From NCBI RefSeq assembly GCF_030848805.1, contig NC_092368.1:17539341-17603340 (forward strand): a stretch of 64,000 nucleotides of DNA, given 5' to 3'. This document shows, piece by piece, positions 13,210-23,512 of the stretch. Numbering within the stretch: position 1 is the stretch's first letter; each line of letters begins with the position of its first letter. A program made the translations under genes and the position numbers. This DNA comes from Temnothorax longispinosus. Lineage: Eukaryota; Arthropoda; Insecta; Hymenoptera; Formicidae. Below the pieces are notes generated by a model, which searched no databases, was not told where the DNA came from, and saw only the letters and a list, made by a program, of their open reading frames with translations.

Positions 13210-13692
13210 TCGGGTAAATAGATAAGTTCAGTTCAGGCAGACGAAAGAAATATTGCGGTAAGCAGCACTAGGAAAAATTTCGTTTGTTAAATTAATAACT
13301 CATACCGATACACTAACATTACAGCAAGTCAATTGATATAAAGAGAAAGAAAGTGGTTTAACAGTTAGTTTGTATTATCATTTAAAACTTTGCGCATCTT
13401 TTTTCTTACTCCAAACTATGATTTGTAAACTAAACGAACATAACCTCACTTTTTAAAGATACATACACGGTCTGCGTTTCATAGCGGGCCAGTGTATGCA
13501 CACATTCTTTCTCTCTTTCTCAATAAGTAAAGTGAAATAAGTACATTTGCTTGAAATTTAGCGAAAGTGAGAAGGAAAATTATAATAGTAAAAATAAAAA
13601 ACAAACCTATGGTAAGTGCTCTGGTAAAAGATTACGCACGCTACAACAGTACCACGTGACAGTACAGAATATTCCAGATTCCAGTCAACATT
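13210..13692. promoter_or_regulatory. DDX23 upstream region
   Basis: About 480 bases between the DDX23 start codon and the inverted-repeat element. It must contain the DDX23 promoter and 5' UTR. I see no clear TATA box at a convincing distance and no other gene. Confidence 0.4.
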
Positions 13693-13819
13693 GGGCGCGT
13701 TCAGCAGACCAAGCCGCTGAGTAGCAGTCGAACGTGATTGGCTCTTACTTTTAGAACCAACCAATCAACGCAGAGTGTTGATAAGACGAACTCAACAGTT
13801 GTATCTGCTGAACGCGGCC
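13693..13819. mobile_element. 127-bp MITE, copy 1 (upstream of DDX23)
   Basis: Terminal inverted repeats GGGCGCGTTCAGCAGA at the left and the complement of GGCCGCGTTCAGCAGA at the right. It is flanked by ATT on both sides, a 3-bp target duplication. A second copy of exactly the same length lies at 31791-31917. It is non-coding and non-autonomous. The 3-bp duplication would suit a PIF/Harbinger-like origin, but the trinucleotide is not the usual TWA, so the family is uncertain. Confidence 0.75.
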
Positions 13820-13848
13820 ATTTGTGTTCGAAAACACTTGACTACTGC

Positions 13849-14348
13849 NNNNNNNNNNNNNNNNNNNNNNNNNNNNNNNNNNNNNNNNNNNNNNNNNNNN
13901 NNNNNNNNNNNNNNNNNNNNNNNNNNNNNNNNNNNNNNNNNNNNNNNNNNNNNNNNNNNNNNNNNNNNNNNNNNNNNNNNNNNNNNNNNNNNNNNNNNNN
14001 NNNNNNNNNNNNNNNNNNNNNNNNNNNNNNNNNNNNNNNNNNNNNNNNNNNNNNNNNNNNNNNNNNNNNNNNNNNNNNNNNNNNNNNNNNNNNNNNNNNN
14101 NNNNNNNNNNNNNNNNNNNNNNNNNNNNNNNNNNNNNNNNNNNNNNNNNNNNNNNNNNNNNNNNNNNNNNNNNNNNNNNNNNNNNNNNNNNNNNNNNNNN
14201 NNNNNNNNNNNNNNNNNNNNNNNNNNNNNNNNNNNNNNNNNNNNNNNNNNNNNNNNNNNNNNNNNNNNNNNNNNNNNNNNNNNNNNNNNNNNNNNNNNNN
14301 NNNNNNNNNNNNNNNNNNNNNNNNNNNNNNNNNNNNNNNNNNNNNNNN
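13849..14348. other. Assembly gap of 500 N
   Basis: Exactly 500 undetermined bases, the usual placeholder length for a scaffold gap of unknown size. It falls at the edge of the repeat nest, which probably caused the break. Any open frame crossing it is meaningless. Confidence 0.99.
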
Positions 14349-14592
14349 AGCTTGGGAGTTTTGGGTCAATAATACTGCTATCACTAGCTGCAATATTAGT
14401 ACAAGTAATTAGAATCAAACCCGCCTTGATACGAATTTTCACATATAAGATTACTAATATCAGGGTAAATGGGTGGACACAGTTTCATTACTTTTTTATA
14501 GAATGCTCGCTAACTTAAAGTTTTAATTTCTACTTCGATGATAAAAAAACGCTGACGATGACGAAAATTGTCCATCTGCACCTCGATTATGC

Positions 14593-15076
14593 TTAAAAAG
14601 CGCCGTACCCATCGCGGCCACATTTAGGCCCGGTTGACTTCCGGTTGCCATATAATACTTCCTCTCGATCCTCAGCCTCTCTGTACTTCCGTTGCGATAA
14701 TGCGTTGTTATCGACCACGCCCTTCACGAAGTCGCGCATTAGTATTTCGGATCCGGAAAGCTTTTGCTGGGATTTGGATTAATGAGGGTAATTAACTTGC
14801 AATTGCTCTTATGAAAACAAATAACAAGAATATATATTTGTACTCGAAGTACAGAATTACAATGGGTAACGCCCCGATTGCATCATCTCGCTTCACTCGC
14901 GATTTTTGTATGAAAAATGATATATTTCCGAAAAATAAAGGAACGTTTTGCACTTACGGGCAGGAACACGAGTCTTAACTCACGACTCAGCTGGATTTCA
15001 GCAATTGCCCCCACGTCTCCAACGTGCGTCCGATGTCGGGTGGCTGACGCGCCACCTCAGTCTCCAACCTTTATAT
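14593..15076 (-). CDS. Repeated two-exon ORF, copy I, function unknown
   Basis: On the minus strand a TATATAA box (15077-15071) is followed by an exon ending at 14958 with donor CTGCCC|GTAAGT. After a short intron with acceptor ATCCCAG, a second exon (14766-14593) is open for 57 codons to a TAA. The open frame in the second exon includes MRDFVKGVVDNNALSQRKY and is basic and polar. The first exon can be read in the same phase (AIAEIQLSRELRLVFLP) but has no ATG, so translation would start at the Met at 14739-14737 or in an upstream exon. The T-rich AATTT array before the TATA box could equally act as a splice acceptor tract. A nearly identical copy lies at 22448-22937. I do not know the family; lineage-specific gene or transposon cargo are both possible. 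Confidence 0.35.
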
Positions 15077-15180
15077 ACTAAAAAATTAAATTAAATTAAA
15101 TTAAATTAAATTAGAAAAATAAATTGTTACACATATGCATTTATTAATGCACAAATTATTGCACAGCACAAAATACTTAC

Positions 15181-15373
15181 ACCGTCGCACGGATAAGTAA
15201 TTTTGAGTTGCATCTTGCCCACACCTGTTAACAAAATCTGCCTCTTCTTTTTTGGTGGACTTTAGGTCGGAGGTAAAACCTCTGTCTTAATGTCCAGACG
15301 GTTCAATGTCACCACGGGAACTAAACCGGACTCCGGAACGTTTTCGTGATTGCTTGCTTCCACGAAACGCGAC
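15181..15373 (-). pseudogene. Repeated exon E, copy I, with premature stop
   Basis: Minus-strand exon with acceptor CTCGGATCAG at 15373 and donor GACGGT|GTAAGT at 15181. It encodes a stretch with VEASNHENVPESGLVPVV, LNRLDIKTEVLP and KMQLKITYPCD. Relative to the copies at 23.1 kb and 21.5 kb, a CAG codon (in the PTQS stretch) has become TAA, so this copy is probably dead. No known domain is recognised. Confidence 0.5.
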
Positions 15374-15605
15374 CTGATCCGAGAAAATTTTTAAATAGGG
15401 TAATTAGAAGCATATTACGGTATGAAGATCTCGGTTTAATAGCGTTATAGAGCCCGACTTAGAGGGCAACCATTTTTCAGAGGAGACATTAAATTTGAAA
15501 TTGGTCGTCAAGCTTGGGGAGCTTGGGAGTTTTGGGTCAATAATACTGCTATCACTAGCTGCAATATTGGTACAAGTAATTAGAATCAAACCCGCCTCGA
15601 TATTG

Positions 15606-17040
15606 TTTTTGTTGAAATATAGTATACATTTGCCTGTATTCACTTAGGAGACACACTGTAAGTCTCCCCTCTCACAGTATGTACGTGAGTAGAGATCTGC
15701 AGGGACGCACTGAACACTTAACGTATCAGATTCTATGCGAAGCGGTTATCCCTCGTGGAACGCGCTAAACGATACATACTTATAAAATACGTTTGCGTGA
15801 AGCTATAATGCTATTATTTCTTTTATACACGAATATCATTTAACATACATATTATAAATGCTACATACACTAACATACATATTAACTACATATTATAAAT
15901 GCTACATACACTAACATACATATTATAAATATTTAAAAATGCTTACCGATAAAATACTAATCGATAAAATACTAAAGTAAATAAAATTACTAATCGGTTT
16001 TTTACAATGTACTGTTTAGAGGGAACTGTCCTATTACTAAGCACATTTGTATTAGTGCTGGAGTTACTTCGAATAATAAAAGAGTAATCTTTGTTTGCGA
16101 TTATAATAAACATTAACGATTGTTCCGACGATTCCGTATATGTCTCGCGGCGGTTCGCGACCTCTTGGGGGTGGCACTACCCGAATCCACTACAAGTTAG
16201 CGGATTGTTAAATATTAAAGTCCGCCAACTGCGGGGAAGTCACCTCGGGTTTTGGGATGTCTTTCAAGTGTTCATAAGAAGCAAATGATTTGAATGATAA
16301 ATTGAGTCTGCCATCGTTCCTGTAACAAAAGGATCAGGTGTCAAATTAAATTAAATTAAATTAAATTAAATTAAATTGAAATTGTGAATATTCTGATGGC
16401 AAGACTATTTGCAGTTGATGAAGAAGGTATTCTATCTTGTCTAGAATGCTGTTGGTACCAGAATTGAGTACAAAAATTCTGTATACCTACTCGTGAAGAA
16501 TAGCTTCCATGTGTATATTTTATCGCTCCGGTAAAGAGCTGTTTGTCGAAGTCTGTCAAGGTTTAGAACCGAAATTTTTGTGTGCTCCTTTCCCCGTAAA
16601 AAATGTTCTTAAATATTATTGTTATTAGCAGAGAACATTTTAAATTTAATGCTCAAAAAATTTAAGTGATAAAATTAATTGTTGCTGCCGGCAATTTACA
16701 GTAAATTCCATAGATACTGAGATTTTCGGCGACGTCTGGCACGGTGTTAGACCCGAAATTTTTGTCTGTCATTTCATATACAGATTATTAAACACGTATA
16801 CAATAAGCAAAAAAATTTTTAGCCGTACACATATGACGTTTTTCATCCTCGATATTTTAAAGCTAAGGGCGTACGCCCCCGCTAAACGCACCACCGGCCA
16901 GCAGCCAGACTTGCGCTTTCTTAATTTGGTACATTGCCACAATCGTTTGAGGTTGAAAATTTCCTTAAACAAATGACGTTGGTATTTTCGTAGCCAGCTC
17001 TCGGTCTATGTGCTCTAACCTGAGACAGAGCTTAATTTAT
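15606..17040. other. No gene recognised
   Basis: Holds an AATTA array (16343-16377) and a short duplicated TAACATACATATTA stretch near 15840-15930. I see no supported coding sequence. Probably unclassified repeat sequence, as it lies between copies of the repeated module. Confidence 0.5.
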
Positions 17041-17794
17041 AGGGGTCGAAAAAATGTGTGTCTCCAACCTTTATATACTAAAAAATTAAATTAAATTAAT
17101 GTTACGTCCAACCCCGGGATTAGGATATGAAAATCTGGGAAGCAAGGAAAGGCTAGCCAGAGGGGTCGGGGGAAGGGAGGACGCAGCTAGATACTTACAA
17201 ATGTCGCTCGCAGGTACGCGCTCGGAGACGCGTGGCGCGAGCCGAACGCACTTTTATGACTCAGAAAGGGTCAACGCCTGTAAAGTCGTTAGGACGCCTT
17301 TCGTGAGCGGTGCGATCGTCGGTCCTTTTTCGAGTCAGAGAATTTAATCCCTTTAACTCAGGATCGGACCTCGTGCAATTTCGAGAGGTGGATGGTAGCG
17401 GGTCTTAAGTTATAAATGAATGCAAATTGAAATTAATATTTAATATAAGATAAACATTTATTACAATAATATAAGCTAGGTGAACAATAAATGAGAATTA
17501 GGTAAAATAAAATTGAATACATTTATAAGTGTGAGTGTCGGATGAATGTGTAACGTGTGTGTGTATTTCGCGCGGGTGTTACATAGGTGCGGGGGTGATC
17601 GGGCAAGATCTTTAAAGAAAAACTTATTTGAAAATGAACATCTTGCCCGCTATTATTATAATCGGAATCAGTAGTGAGATTACATGAATTTAGTGAAGTG
17701 TGTAGGTGTGTAAATTAATTTAAATCGGAGCTTAAAATTAAAGTATATGTAAATTGTGAAGTTAAAACATATGAGAATAAAAAAAAATTAAAAT

Positions 17795-18241
17795 TTATTC
17801 TAAGATCACGATCTTTGGGTCGGCTAGTTCCTCGAGATCGAGGGTCGAGGCGGTCGAAGAGGTTGGAGACGGACTTCGGGAAGAGGAGGGAGAATCGGGA
17901 GGTTCTAGGAAGCGGGCTGGATCGGGGTTGACGGGGACCACCCGAGGAGGGACCACGCGAAACGGAGCCACGCGGCAAATAGGGCGATGTTCGACAATTG
18001 GGCGAAAAGGCAGGACGACTGGGCGATAGGGCAGGATGTTAGCGGGACGATTCCGATTCGAACAACCGGGTTCTTCTGTAAACGCTGGTAGGGGCGGTGG
18101 GATGGCGAGTCGCGGAGGACCGGCGTTGAGCTGCTCCCGGGGGAGTTCAACCTCCCGTCGCGTCCGCTTGTTCTGGCGATTTCTTTGTCGCCTGATTGTG
18201 CGGAGATTCGGTCCTTGAGGGGCTAGGACTTTCGGGTCCAC
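17795..18241 (-). CDS. Proline/arginine/serine-rich ORF inside the LTR
   Basis: A 148-codon frame about 600 bases downstream of the putative LTR start site. It has a basic beginning (TIRRQRNRQNKRTRREVELP), a proline-rich centre and an SPSSSRSPSPTSS run near the end. No domain is recognised. It is unusual for an LTR to hold an open frame this long. It could be chance in GC-rich DNA, or the start of a gag-type protein. Confidence 0.3.
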   Translation of the reverse strand: MDPKVLAPQGPNLRTIRRQRNRQNKRTRREVELPREQLNAGPPRLAIPPPLPAFTEEPGCSNRNRPANILPYRPVVLPFRPIVEHRPICRVAPFRVVPPRVVPVNPDPARFLEPPDSPSSSRSPSPTSSTASTLDLEELADPKIVILE

Positions 18242-18315
18242 TAAAATTATTTACTTATTTAGTCGATCTCTCTCGGACCCGGTCGGAAGCGAACAAAAGG
18301 AAATCGTAAAAAGGG

Positions 18316-18561
18316 GGGGAAGGGGTCAGTGGACAGGCTGGGTCCACGACAACGACGAGACGCCGGGAGCCAAGTCAGGCCTACCACAACGCCAACGACC
18401 GCTGGGAACTCGATGCCTACACTAACCGACCCACGAGCATAAGCTCAGGGAGGTCAGTGGACCAGCTGAGTCCACGACAGTGACGAGACGCCGGGAGGTA
18501 AGTCAGGCCCACGACAACGCCAACGACCGCTGGGAACCTGCTGCCTACACTGACCGACCCC
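18316..18561. repeat. Two-unit tandem repeat of about 120 bases inside the LTR
   Basis: Two imperfect direct copies share GGTCAGTGGAC, GACGAGACGCCGGGAG, CAACGCCAACGACCGCTGGG and TGCCTACACT. They lie about 120 bases apart, downstream of the putative LTR promoter on its transcribed strand only if the LTR is read on the minus strand. Confidence 0.8.
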
Positions 18562-19821
18562 CAATTATATAATAAGCTTCCGGGGGTCCGACAATCGATA
18601 GACCGTTTAAGAAGGGGGGCAATAACGCGGAAAAAAAAAAGGATCAGGAAAATTCCGGGACTTACTACTTGATGACTTGAATTCGAACTAGCGGCCTTCT
18701 CTCAGAATGGACGTTGGACTCGTCGGTGGGTGAGTCGGAGGCGACTGACGGTCCGTCGGATCTGCTGCACTGACTCTAACGTGAGACTCGAAACGAATGA
18801 GGTTTAGATTATAACCGAGCAACGCAGACTTGAACTGAGAAAAATTCTCTGACGCCTAGTCCTGCGACGTCGCGATTTAAATAGGAAGGTTCGAAGGATG
18901 GAAGGGGTGGATTTCGTGTGGGATGTGTCTGGTTTTCGTTTAAAGGATTTCTGGTTGGCGGGATGTTTCTAATTATTATTTAAGGAAATTCTTATTGGGC
19001 GAGATGTTTCTTGCCCAAGAGGTAGATTTGAGTTTACGCCTATCCTAAAAAGCTAGAGACGGTTATCGATTTTTCCGGTTTTCCATTGGTGAGCCCCCTC
19101 TTAAGGCCCCACTGTCTTATTGGGGGTGTAACCCATCGGTTCTTTTCAGTGACGCATTTGTTTTTCGGCTATCGCCGATTTCTCTTTTATTAGGGTTCCT
19201 TACTTATCTCGCGACCCTGTTTCTATGCTGACAGACGATCCATACTTCTCAATTTTAAGTGCAGTTTTATTGCAAACAGAAACTTCCGCCACGTGCTCTT
19301 AAGATTTCTAAAAGCACGTATTAGGTTTCGTTTCTGTTTGTCGGAACATAGCACGGCCAGTTTTGAGTGAGTCGCGCGATATAATACAGATCCCATCATC
19401 CCTCGTCTGAAGTTAAGGCTTCTTTCTGCGCGTCGTGTCGCCGGATTTATAGTTATGGGCCTTACGAGGTTGACGAGAATCTGGTCACCATATCCCCCGT
19501 CTGTTAGTAATTTATCATCTGAGAGGTTGCTTTTAGTTGCCCAAGCAAATGGGTAGTTTGATCATAAAAAAAAAAGAAATGCGAGGAGATCTAACCTCAC
19601 CCCGATCGATAACCGTCCGTACTCGGCTTGTTTATTCTAATCTTAGGGCTATCTTAGGCGCATAAGAATTCCCGCGAAAAAGGGATATCGTAAAGTCCGC
19701 AGGACGTAACATTAAATTAAATTAAATTAAATTAAATTAAATTAAATTAAATTAAAAAAATAAATTGTTACACATATGCAATTATTGATGCACAAATTAT
19801 TGCACAGCACAAAATACTTAC

Positions 19822-20014
19822 ACCATCGCACGGATAAGTAATTTTGAGTTGCATCTTGCCCACACTTGTTAAAAAAATCTGCTTCTTCTTTTTTGGTGGA
19901 CTCTAGGTCGGAGGTAAAACCTCCGTCTTGATGTCCAGACGGTTCAATGTCACCACAGGAACTAAACCGGACTCCGGAACGTTCTCGTGATTGCTTGCTT
20001 CCACGAAACGCGAC
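19822..20014 (-). pseudogene. Repeated exon E, copy II, with premature stop
   Basis: Same exon as at 15181-15373, with the same acceptor (GGATCAG) and donor (GGT|GTAAGT). The CAG codon is replaced by TAG here, a different base change from copy I. Copy II is the copy whose adjacent AATTA array received the LTR. Confidence 0.5.
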
Positions 20015-20200
20015 CTGATCCGAGAAAATTTCTAAATAGGGTAATTAGAAGCATATTACGGTATGAAGATCTCGGTTTAATAGCGTTATAGAGCCCGACT
20101 TAGAGGGCAACCATTTTTCGGAGGAGACATTAAATTTGAAATTGGTCGTCAAGCTTGGGGAGCTTGGGAGTTTTGGATCAATAATACTGCTACCACAGTA

Positions 20201-20921
20201 GTAGCTGCAAGGGCGTCGACCCTAAAAAAGCACCCATAAATAATGTGCGCATAAAAGTAGTCTATACGCAGCTGTAAGATAAACATTAAAATGATTATTT
20301 TTTTCTTAAAACACGCATAAACACGCAAAACACGCATAAAGGAAAAAAATTATCCTTAAACAATTATATTGAGGGATGCGGATCCGCACCTACAAGTCGT
20401 CGCCATTATTCGGCGAGCCTTTTTAGCGCTCCTGGTCATTTTAGGCCCTAGGGCGGAAAGACCAGGTGAGGTTGGGTGATTTCGAAGGAGGGTGCGTTTA
20501 TGGCCCTGTTTGGAAGAAGGTGTAGGAATGAATGCGTGGGACGGGCTGGAGGTAGAGTATGTTTTCACTTCTACGATCTCTACGTTTTGTTCGCCGGTAT
20601 TTATGACACTGTGACGTTCTGGTGATGCGAAATTACTCGATCCGGCAGAACGCCTTCGTTGATAAGTTTTTCTTTTGCGGTTAAGGAGGTAAAACTCCAG
20701 GATAATTAACAGTCCTCGACGATGTGGATTGTGGCTTCTCAGATCCGTTCAAGATATCAGGTATTCAATGATTTTTTGAACTTTTCTCCAAGATTTAAGA
20801 GTATAATTTTTATTACAAAATTTTTGATACAAGTGTTTTATGAAAGGGCGGAACAAGTATAAGATATGTAGGCTTTCTTGGCTCGCTTCACTCTCCGCAT
20901 TGGAGGCGGAAAATTTACTTT
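20201..20921. other. No gene recognised
   Basis: A 70-codon minus-strand frame (20568-20356) has no recognisable domain and no neighbours supporting it. Probably part of a repeat. Confidence 0.4.
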
Positions 20922-20972
20922 TAAATTAAATTAAATTAAATTATTACACAAATGCATTTATTAATGCACAAA

Positions 20973-21089
20973 TTATAAGCCCGGCTTATTATAAACATAA
21001 ACATTCGTACCAAATTTATGAGCCAATGTAATGGCATCACAAACATCATCCACCTCCCTCACCTTCGCAGCTGATTTCTTCAATGACAT
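20973..21089 (-). CDS. Small ORF, 38 aa, unknown
   Basis: Opens with MSLKKSAAKVREVDDVCDAI and ends with YNKPGL and TAA. It lies directly downstream (same strand, 26 bases) of the 175-codon ORF at 21115-21642. Composition is protein-like (mixed hydrophobic and charged, no simple repeats). It could be a separate small gene or the end of the preceding one after a frame break. No family is recognised. Confidence 0.3.
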   Translation of the reverse strand: MSLKKSAAKVREVDDVCDAITLAHKFGTNVYVYNKPGL

Positions 21090-21114
21090 TTTAAATTTTG
21101 AAAACTTTTATACC

Positions 21115-21642
21115 TTAATTTAACTTACTGGTTTTTGGGTCCGTACATAATTTAACACCAACATCATGTTCGTACATCTGTTTAAATTTTTCAGCATCAT
21201 TACATAATGTATATAATATCGCAATCAACTTACGGCAATCATTAATTTCACCACGATAACGTTCGCGCACACCAACAGCTAAACCATCAATTATGGCGTC
21301 GTTAAATAATGGTTTCATCATGTCCATACACGACATTCTATATTCCTCAACATGAGAATAATTGCAAATGCATTTATTAATGCACAAATTATTGCACAGC
21401 ACAAAATACTTACACCGTCGCGCGTCGCACGGATAAGTAATTTTGAGTTGCATCTTGCCCACACTTGTTAAAAATATCTGCCTCTTCTTCTTTGGTAGAC
21501 TCTGGGTCGGTAAAACTTCCGTCTTGATGTCCAGACGGTTCAATGTCACCACGGGAACTAAACCGGACTCCGGAACGTTCTCGTGATTGCTTGCTTCCAC
21601 GAGACGCGACCTGGTGGATGAGTCAGATTGTGGTTCATCCAA
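21115..21642 (-). CDS. ORF related to repeated exon E, 175 aa, unknown
   Basis: The N-terminal half repeats exon E (SRLVEASNHENVPESG..., KKKRQIFLTSVGKMQLKI) without a premature stop. It then runs through the sequence that is the intron start in the other copies (GGT|GTAAGT is retained) into a new segment. That segment (DMMKPLFNDAIIDGLAVGVR, RKLIAILYTLCNDAEKFKQM) looks like a helical domain ending in KTSKLN and TAA. If the donor is used, an acceptor at TTGAG near 21347 would join exon E to the helical part. No domain is recognised. It is the most complete protein visible for this family. Confidence 0.4.
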   Translation of the reverse strand: MDEPQSDSSTRSRLVEASNHENVPESGLVPVVTLNRLDIKTEVLPTQSLPKKKRQIFLTSVGKMQLKITYPCDARRCKYFVLCNNLCINKCICNYSHVEEYRMSCMDMMKPLFNDAIIDGLAVGVRERYRGEINDCRKLIAILYTLCNDAEKFKQMYEHDVGVKLCTDPKTSKLN

Positions 21643-21689
21643 TTCCAGCTGCTCGCGCCTTCGGACTTTTCTTTTTGTCCAATTCCATT

Positions 21690-21975
21690 GTTATTCCCAC
21701 GAGTAAGGGGAATAACAGGTCCACCCGGGTAGAGTTTCGGTACATTTCGGGGATTTACAATACACTTGGGGGTGGCTCCAGGTTCCCAGAGGTTGGTCGC
21801 TTGCCGCCGGACTTACCTTCCGACCACGCATCCCAGAGGATGGCAGTATGGTCTTATGGTAAAGCGCCAGACTCGTAACTCCGAGGAACCGGGTTACGAG
21901 TCCACCTGATTACAGGAATTTTTATATTCCAAACTGCACCCTCCGCACGAGTGGGGCTCCTGCGGAGAAACTGGG
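21690..21975. repeat. Possible tRNA-derived SINE
   Basis: Contains TGGTCTTATGGTAAAGCG followed by a stem-loop with CTCGTAA and then GGGTTACGAGTCC. This order resembles the A box, anticodon arm and B box of a tRNA-derived promoter. The B box has an extra base against the GGTTCGANTCC consensus. It interrupts the repeated module. Could also be chance. Confidence 0.3.
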
Positions 21976-22447
21976 CTATCTTTCGGAGGAGACATTAAAT
22001 TTGAAATTGGTCGTCAAGCTTGGGGAGCTTGGGAGTTTTGGGTCAATAATACTGCTATCACTAGCTGCAATATTAGTACAAGTAATTAGAATCAAACCCG
22101 CCTCGATATTGTTTTCCACATTTCTTGTATCAGTTTGTATTGTTCAAAGGTTCAAACTTGAAATCGAGCACGACACTTACCGCAAAGACAACCAATTAAA
22201 AGTCCAATTAAAGCTATTGTACTACATATAATATAAATATCAAAATTACTTAACATATCGAATCACGTCTGCACTGCGAGTCGAACGGATTCGATATGAT
22301 TCGTTATGATTTCGCGAGCCGGCAGCTCCTCTCCATTACGCACACGTAATGCTGGGTCTACAATGCGAGTCGTGGGTCGTGGATCGTAGAAAATTGACCA
22401 ATCACATTCGAATTTAAGGAGATTTTCCATCTGCACCTCAATTATGC

Positions 22448-22937
22448 TTAAAAAGCGCCGTACCCATCGCGGCCACATTTAGGCCCGGTTGACTTCCGGT
22501 TGCCATATAATACTTCCTCTCGATCCTCAGCCTCTCTGTACTTCCGTTGCGATAATGCATTGTTATCGACCACGCCCTTCACGAAGTCGCGCATTAGTAT
22601 ATTTCGGATCCGGAAAGCTTTTGCTGGGATTTGGATTAATGAGGGTAATTAACTTGCAATTGCTCTTATGAAAACAAATAACAAGAATATATATTTGTAC
22701 TCGAAGTACAGAATTACAATGGGTAACGCCCCGATTGCATCATCTCGCTTCACTCGCGATTTTTGTATGAAAAACGATATATTTCCGAAAAATAAAGGAA
22801 CGTTTTGCACTTACGGGCAGGAACACGAGTCTTAACTCACGACTCAGCTGGATTTCAGCAATTGCCCCCACGTCTCCAACGTGCGTCCGATGTCGGGTGG
22901 CTGACGCGCCACCTCAGTCTCCAACCTTTATATACTA
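22448..22937 (-). pseudogene. Repeated two-exon ORF, copy III
   Basis: Nearly identical to 14593-15076, including the TATATAA box (22934-22928), both splice signals and the stop. A 2-bp insertion just before the Met (GTATATTTC against GTATTTC) breaks the frame that joins exon 1 to exon 2, while the frame from the Met itself stays intact with a silent change (AAC/AAT). If translation starts at that Met both copies are functional; if not, this copy is broken. Confidence 0.4.
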
Positions 22938-23037
22938 AAAAATTAAATTAAATTAAATTAAATTAAATTAAAAAAATAAATTGTTACACATATGCATTTA
23001 TTAATGCACAAATTATTGCACAGCACAAAATACTTAC

Positions 23038-23226
23038 ACCGTCGCACGGATAAGTAATTTTGAGTTGCATTTTGCCCACACCTGTTAACAAAATCTGCCT
23101 CTTCTTTTTTGGTGGACTCTGGGTCGGAGGTATCTCCGTATTGATGTCCAGACGGTTCAGTGTCACCACGGGAACTAAACCGGACTCCGGTACGTTCTCG
23201 TGATTGCTTGCTTCCACGAGACGCGA
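23038..23226 (-). CDS. Repeated exon E, copy III, open
   Basis: Open version of exon E with PTQSPPKKKRQILLTGVGKM intact and donor GACGGT|GTAAGT. The acceptor side differs from the other copies (TTTATTTACAAG), so its upstream neighbour is not the same sequence. Function unknown. Could be an internal exon of a lineage-specific gene. Confidence 0.35.
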
Positions 23227-23410
23227 CTTGTAAATAAACTTTTAACTTTTTTCTTACATTAAAGTAATAACATTTTTTGATACAGGTTTTTAACAGATTA
23301 CATAAAAGTAACATCTTTTTAAAAAGCATTTTTTTATATATGTATCTAATGTCTTCTTACCTTATTTTAAAATTGTTTTAATAAAACTAAGAAATAAAAT
23401 ATGTACTTAC

Positions 23411-23512
23411 TTCCTACAGACACTATCGAATATTTCTTTCAGAGGCAAAGACGCCGAGTTGCTCTTGGCCCTTACGAGTTTTGTTTCCGCGTCTAGCATG
23501 CTTAATTTCGTT
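23411..23512 (-). CDS. Isolated coding exon, unknown
   Basis: A 102-base minus-strand exon with acceptor AAATGTAG and strong donor AGGAA|GTAAGT. It encodes KLSMLDAETKLVRAKSNSAS followed by LPLKEIFDSVCR. It is just upstream of exon E copy III, but the splice phase would not match the frame of that exon. I do not recognise the protein; the KEIFDSVCR ending is reminiscent of transposase or FLYWCH-type proteins, a weak resemblance. Confidence 0.3.

Larger units (their letters stand above)
17100..19711 (-). mobile_element. Solo long terminal repeat, 2.6 kb, in an AATTA array
   Basis: A 2612-bp unit begins TGTTACGTCC and ends GGACGTAACA, a perfect 10-base terminal inverted repeat with TG...CA ends. 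It is flanked by TTAA on both sides (17096-17099, 19712-19715). It interrupts an AATTA array whose two halves have the flanks seen at intact arrays. No second copy of the ends lies inside, so this is a single long LTR, or a 2.6 kb non-autonomous element. On the minus strand TATTTAAA (about 18885-18878) followed by TCAGTT near 18838 looks like an LTR promoter, suggesting minus-strand orientation. It contains a 148-codon ORF and a tandem duplication. Confidence 0.7.
14349..22110. repeat. Dispersed repeat block M, four copies
   Basis: A block centred on AGCTTGGGAGTTTTGGGTCA recurs at 14349-14430 (cut by the gap), 15478-15605, 20124-20200 and 21985-22110. It runs from GAGACATTAAATTTGAAATT to AATCAAACCCGCCTCGATAT. 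The 20.1 kb copy diverges in its last third. The plus strand could encode a hydrophobic segment (GSIILLSLAAILVQVI), but the minus strand is also open, so no coding call is made. It is one part of the larger repeated unit in this region. Confidence 0.7.
15084..22972. repeat. Six (AATTA)n arrays marking repeated units
   Basis: Arrays of the pentamer AATTA occur at 15084-15112, 16343-16377, 17084-17099 with 19712-19756 (one array split by the LTR), 20922-20943 and 22941-22972. At three of them the left flank is TCCAACCTTTATATACTAAA, and at three the right flank is AAATTGTTACACATATGCAT. They therefore sit at the same position of a repeated module rather than arising independently. Confidence 0.85.

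Noticed and set aside
12551..13225. Long plus-strand open frame over the start of DDX23
   Set aside because: It is the antisense of the RS-rich first exon and its simple Ser/Arg composition is a mirror of that coding sequence.
13738..14518. Long open frames across the N gap
   Set aside because: They are open only because undetermined bases contain no stops.
21845..21915. Possible functional tRNA-Thr gene
   Set aside because: The arms do not pair well, the B box has an extra base and no acceptor stem is visible; better explained as a SINE-like remnant.
14960..23000. CRISPR-like or tandem satellite interpretation of the AATTA arrays
   Set aside because: The units are simple pentamers without spacers in eukaryotic DNA, and they mark copies of a larger module.
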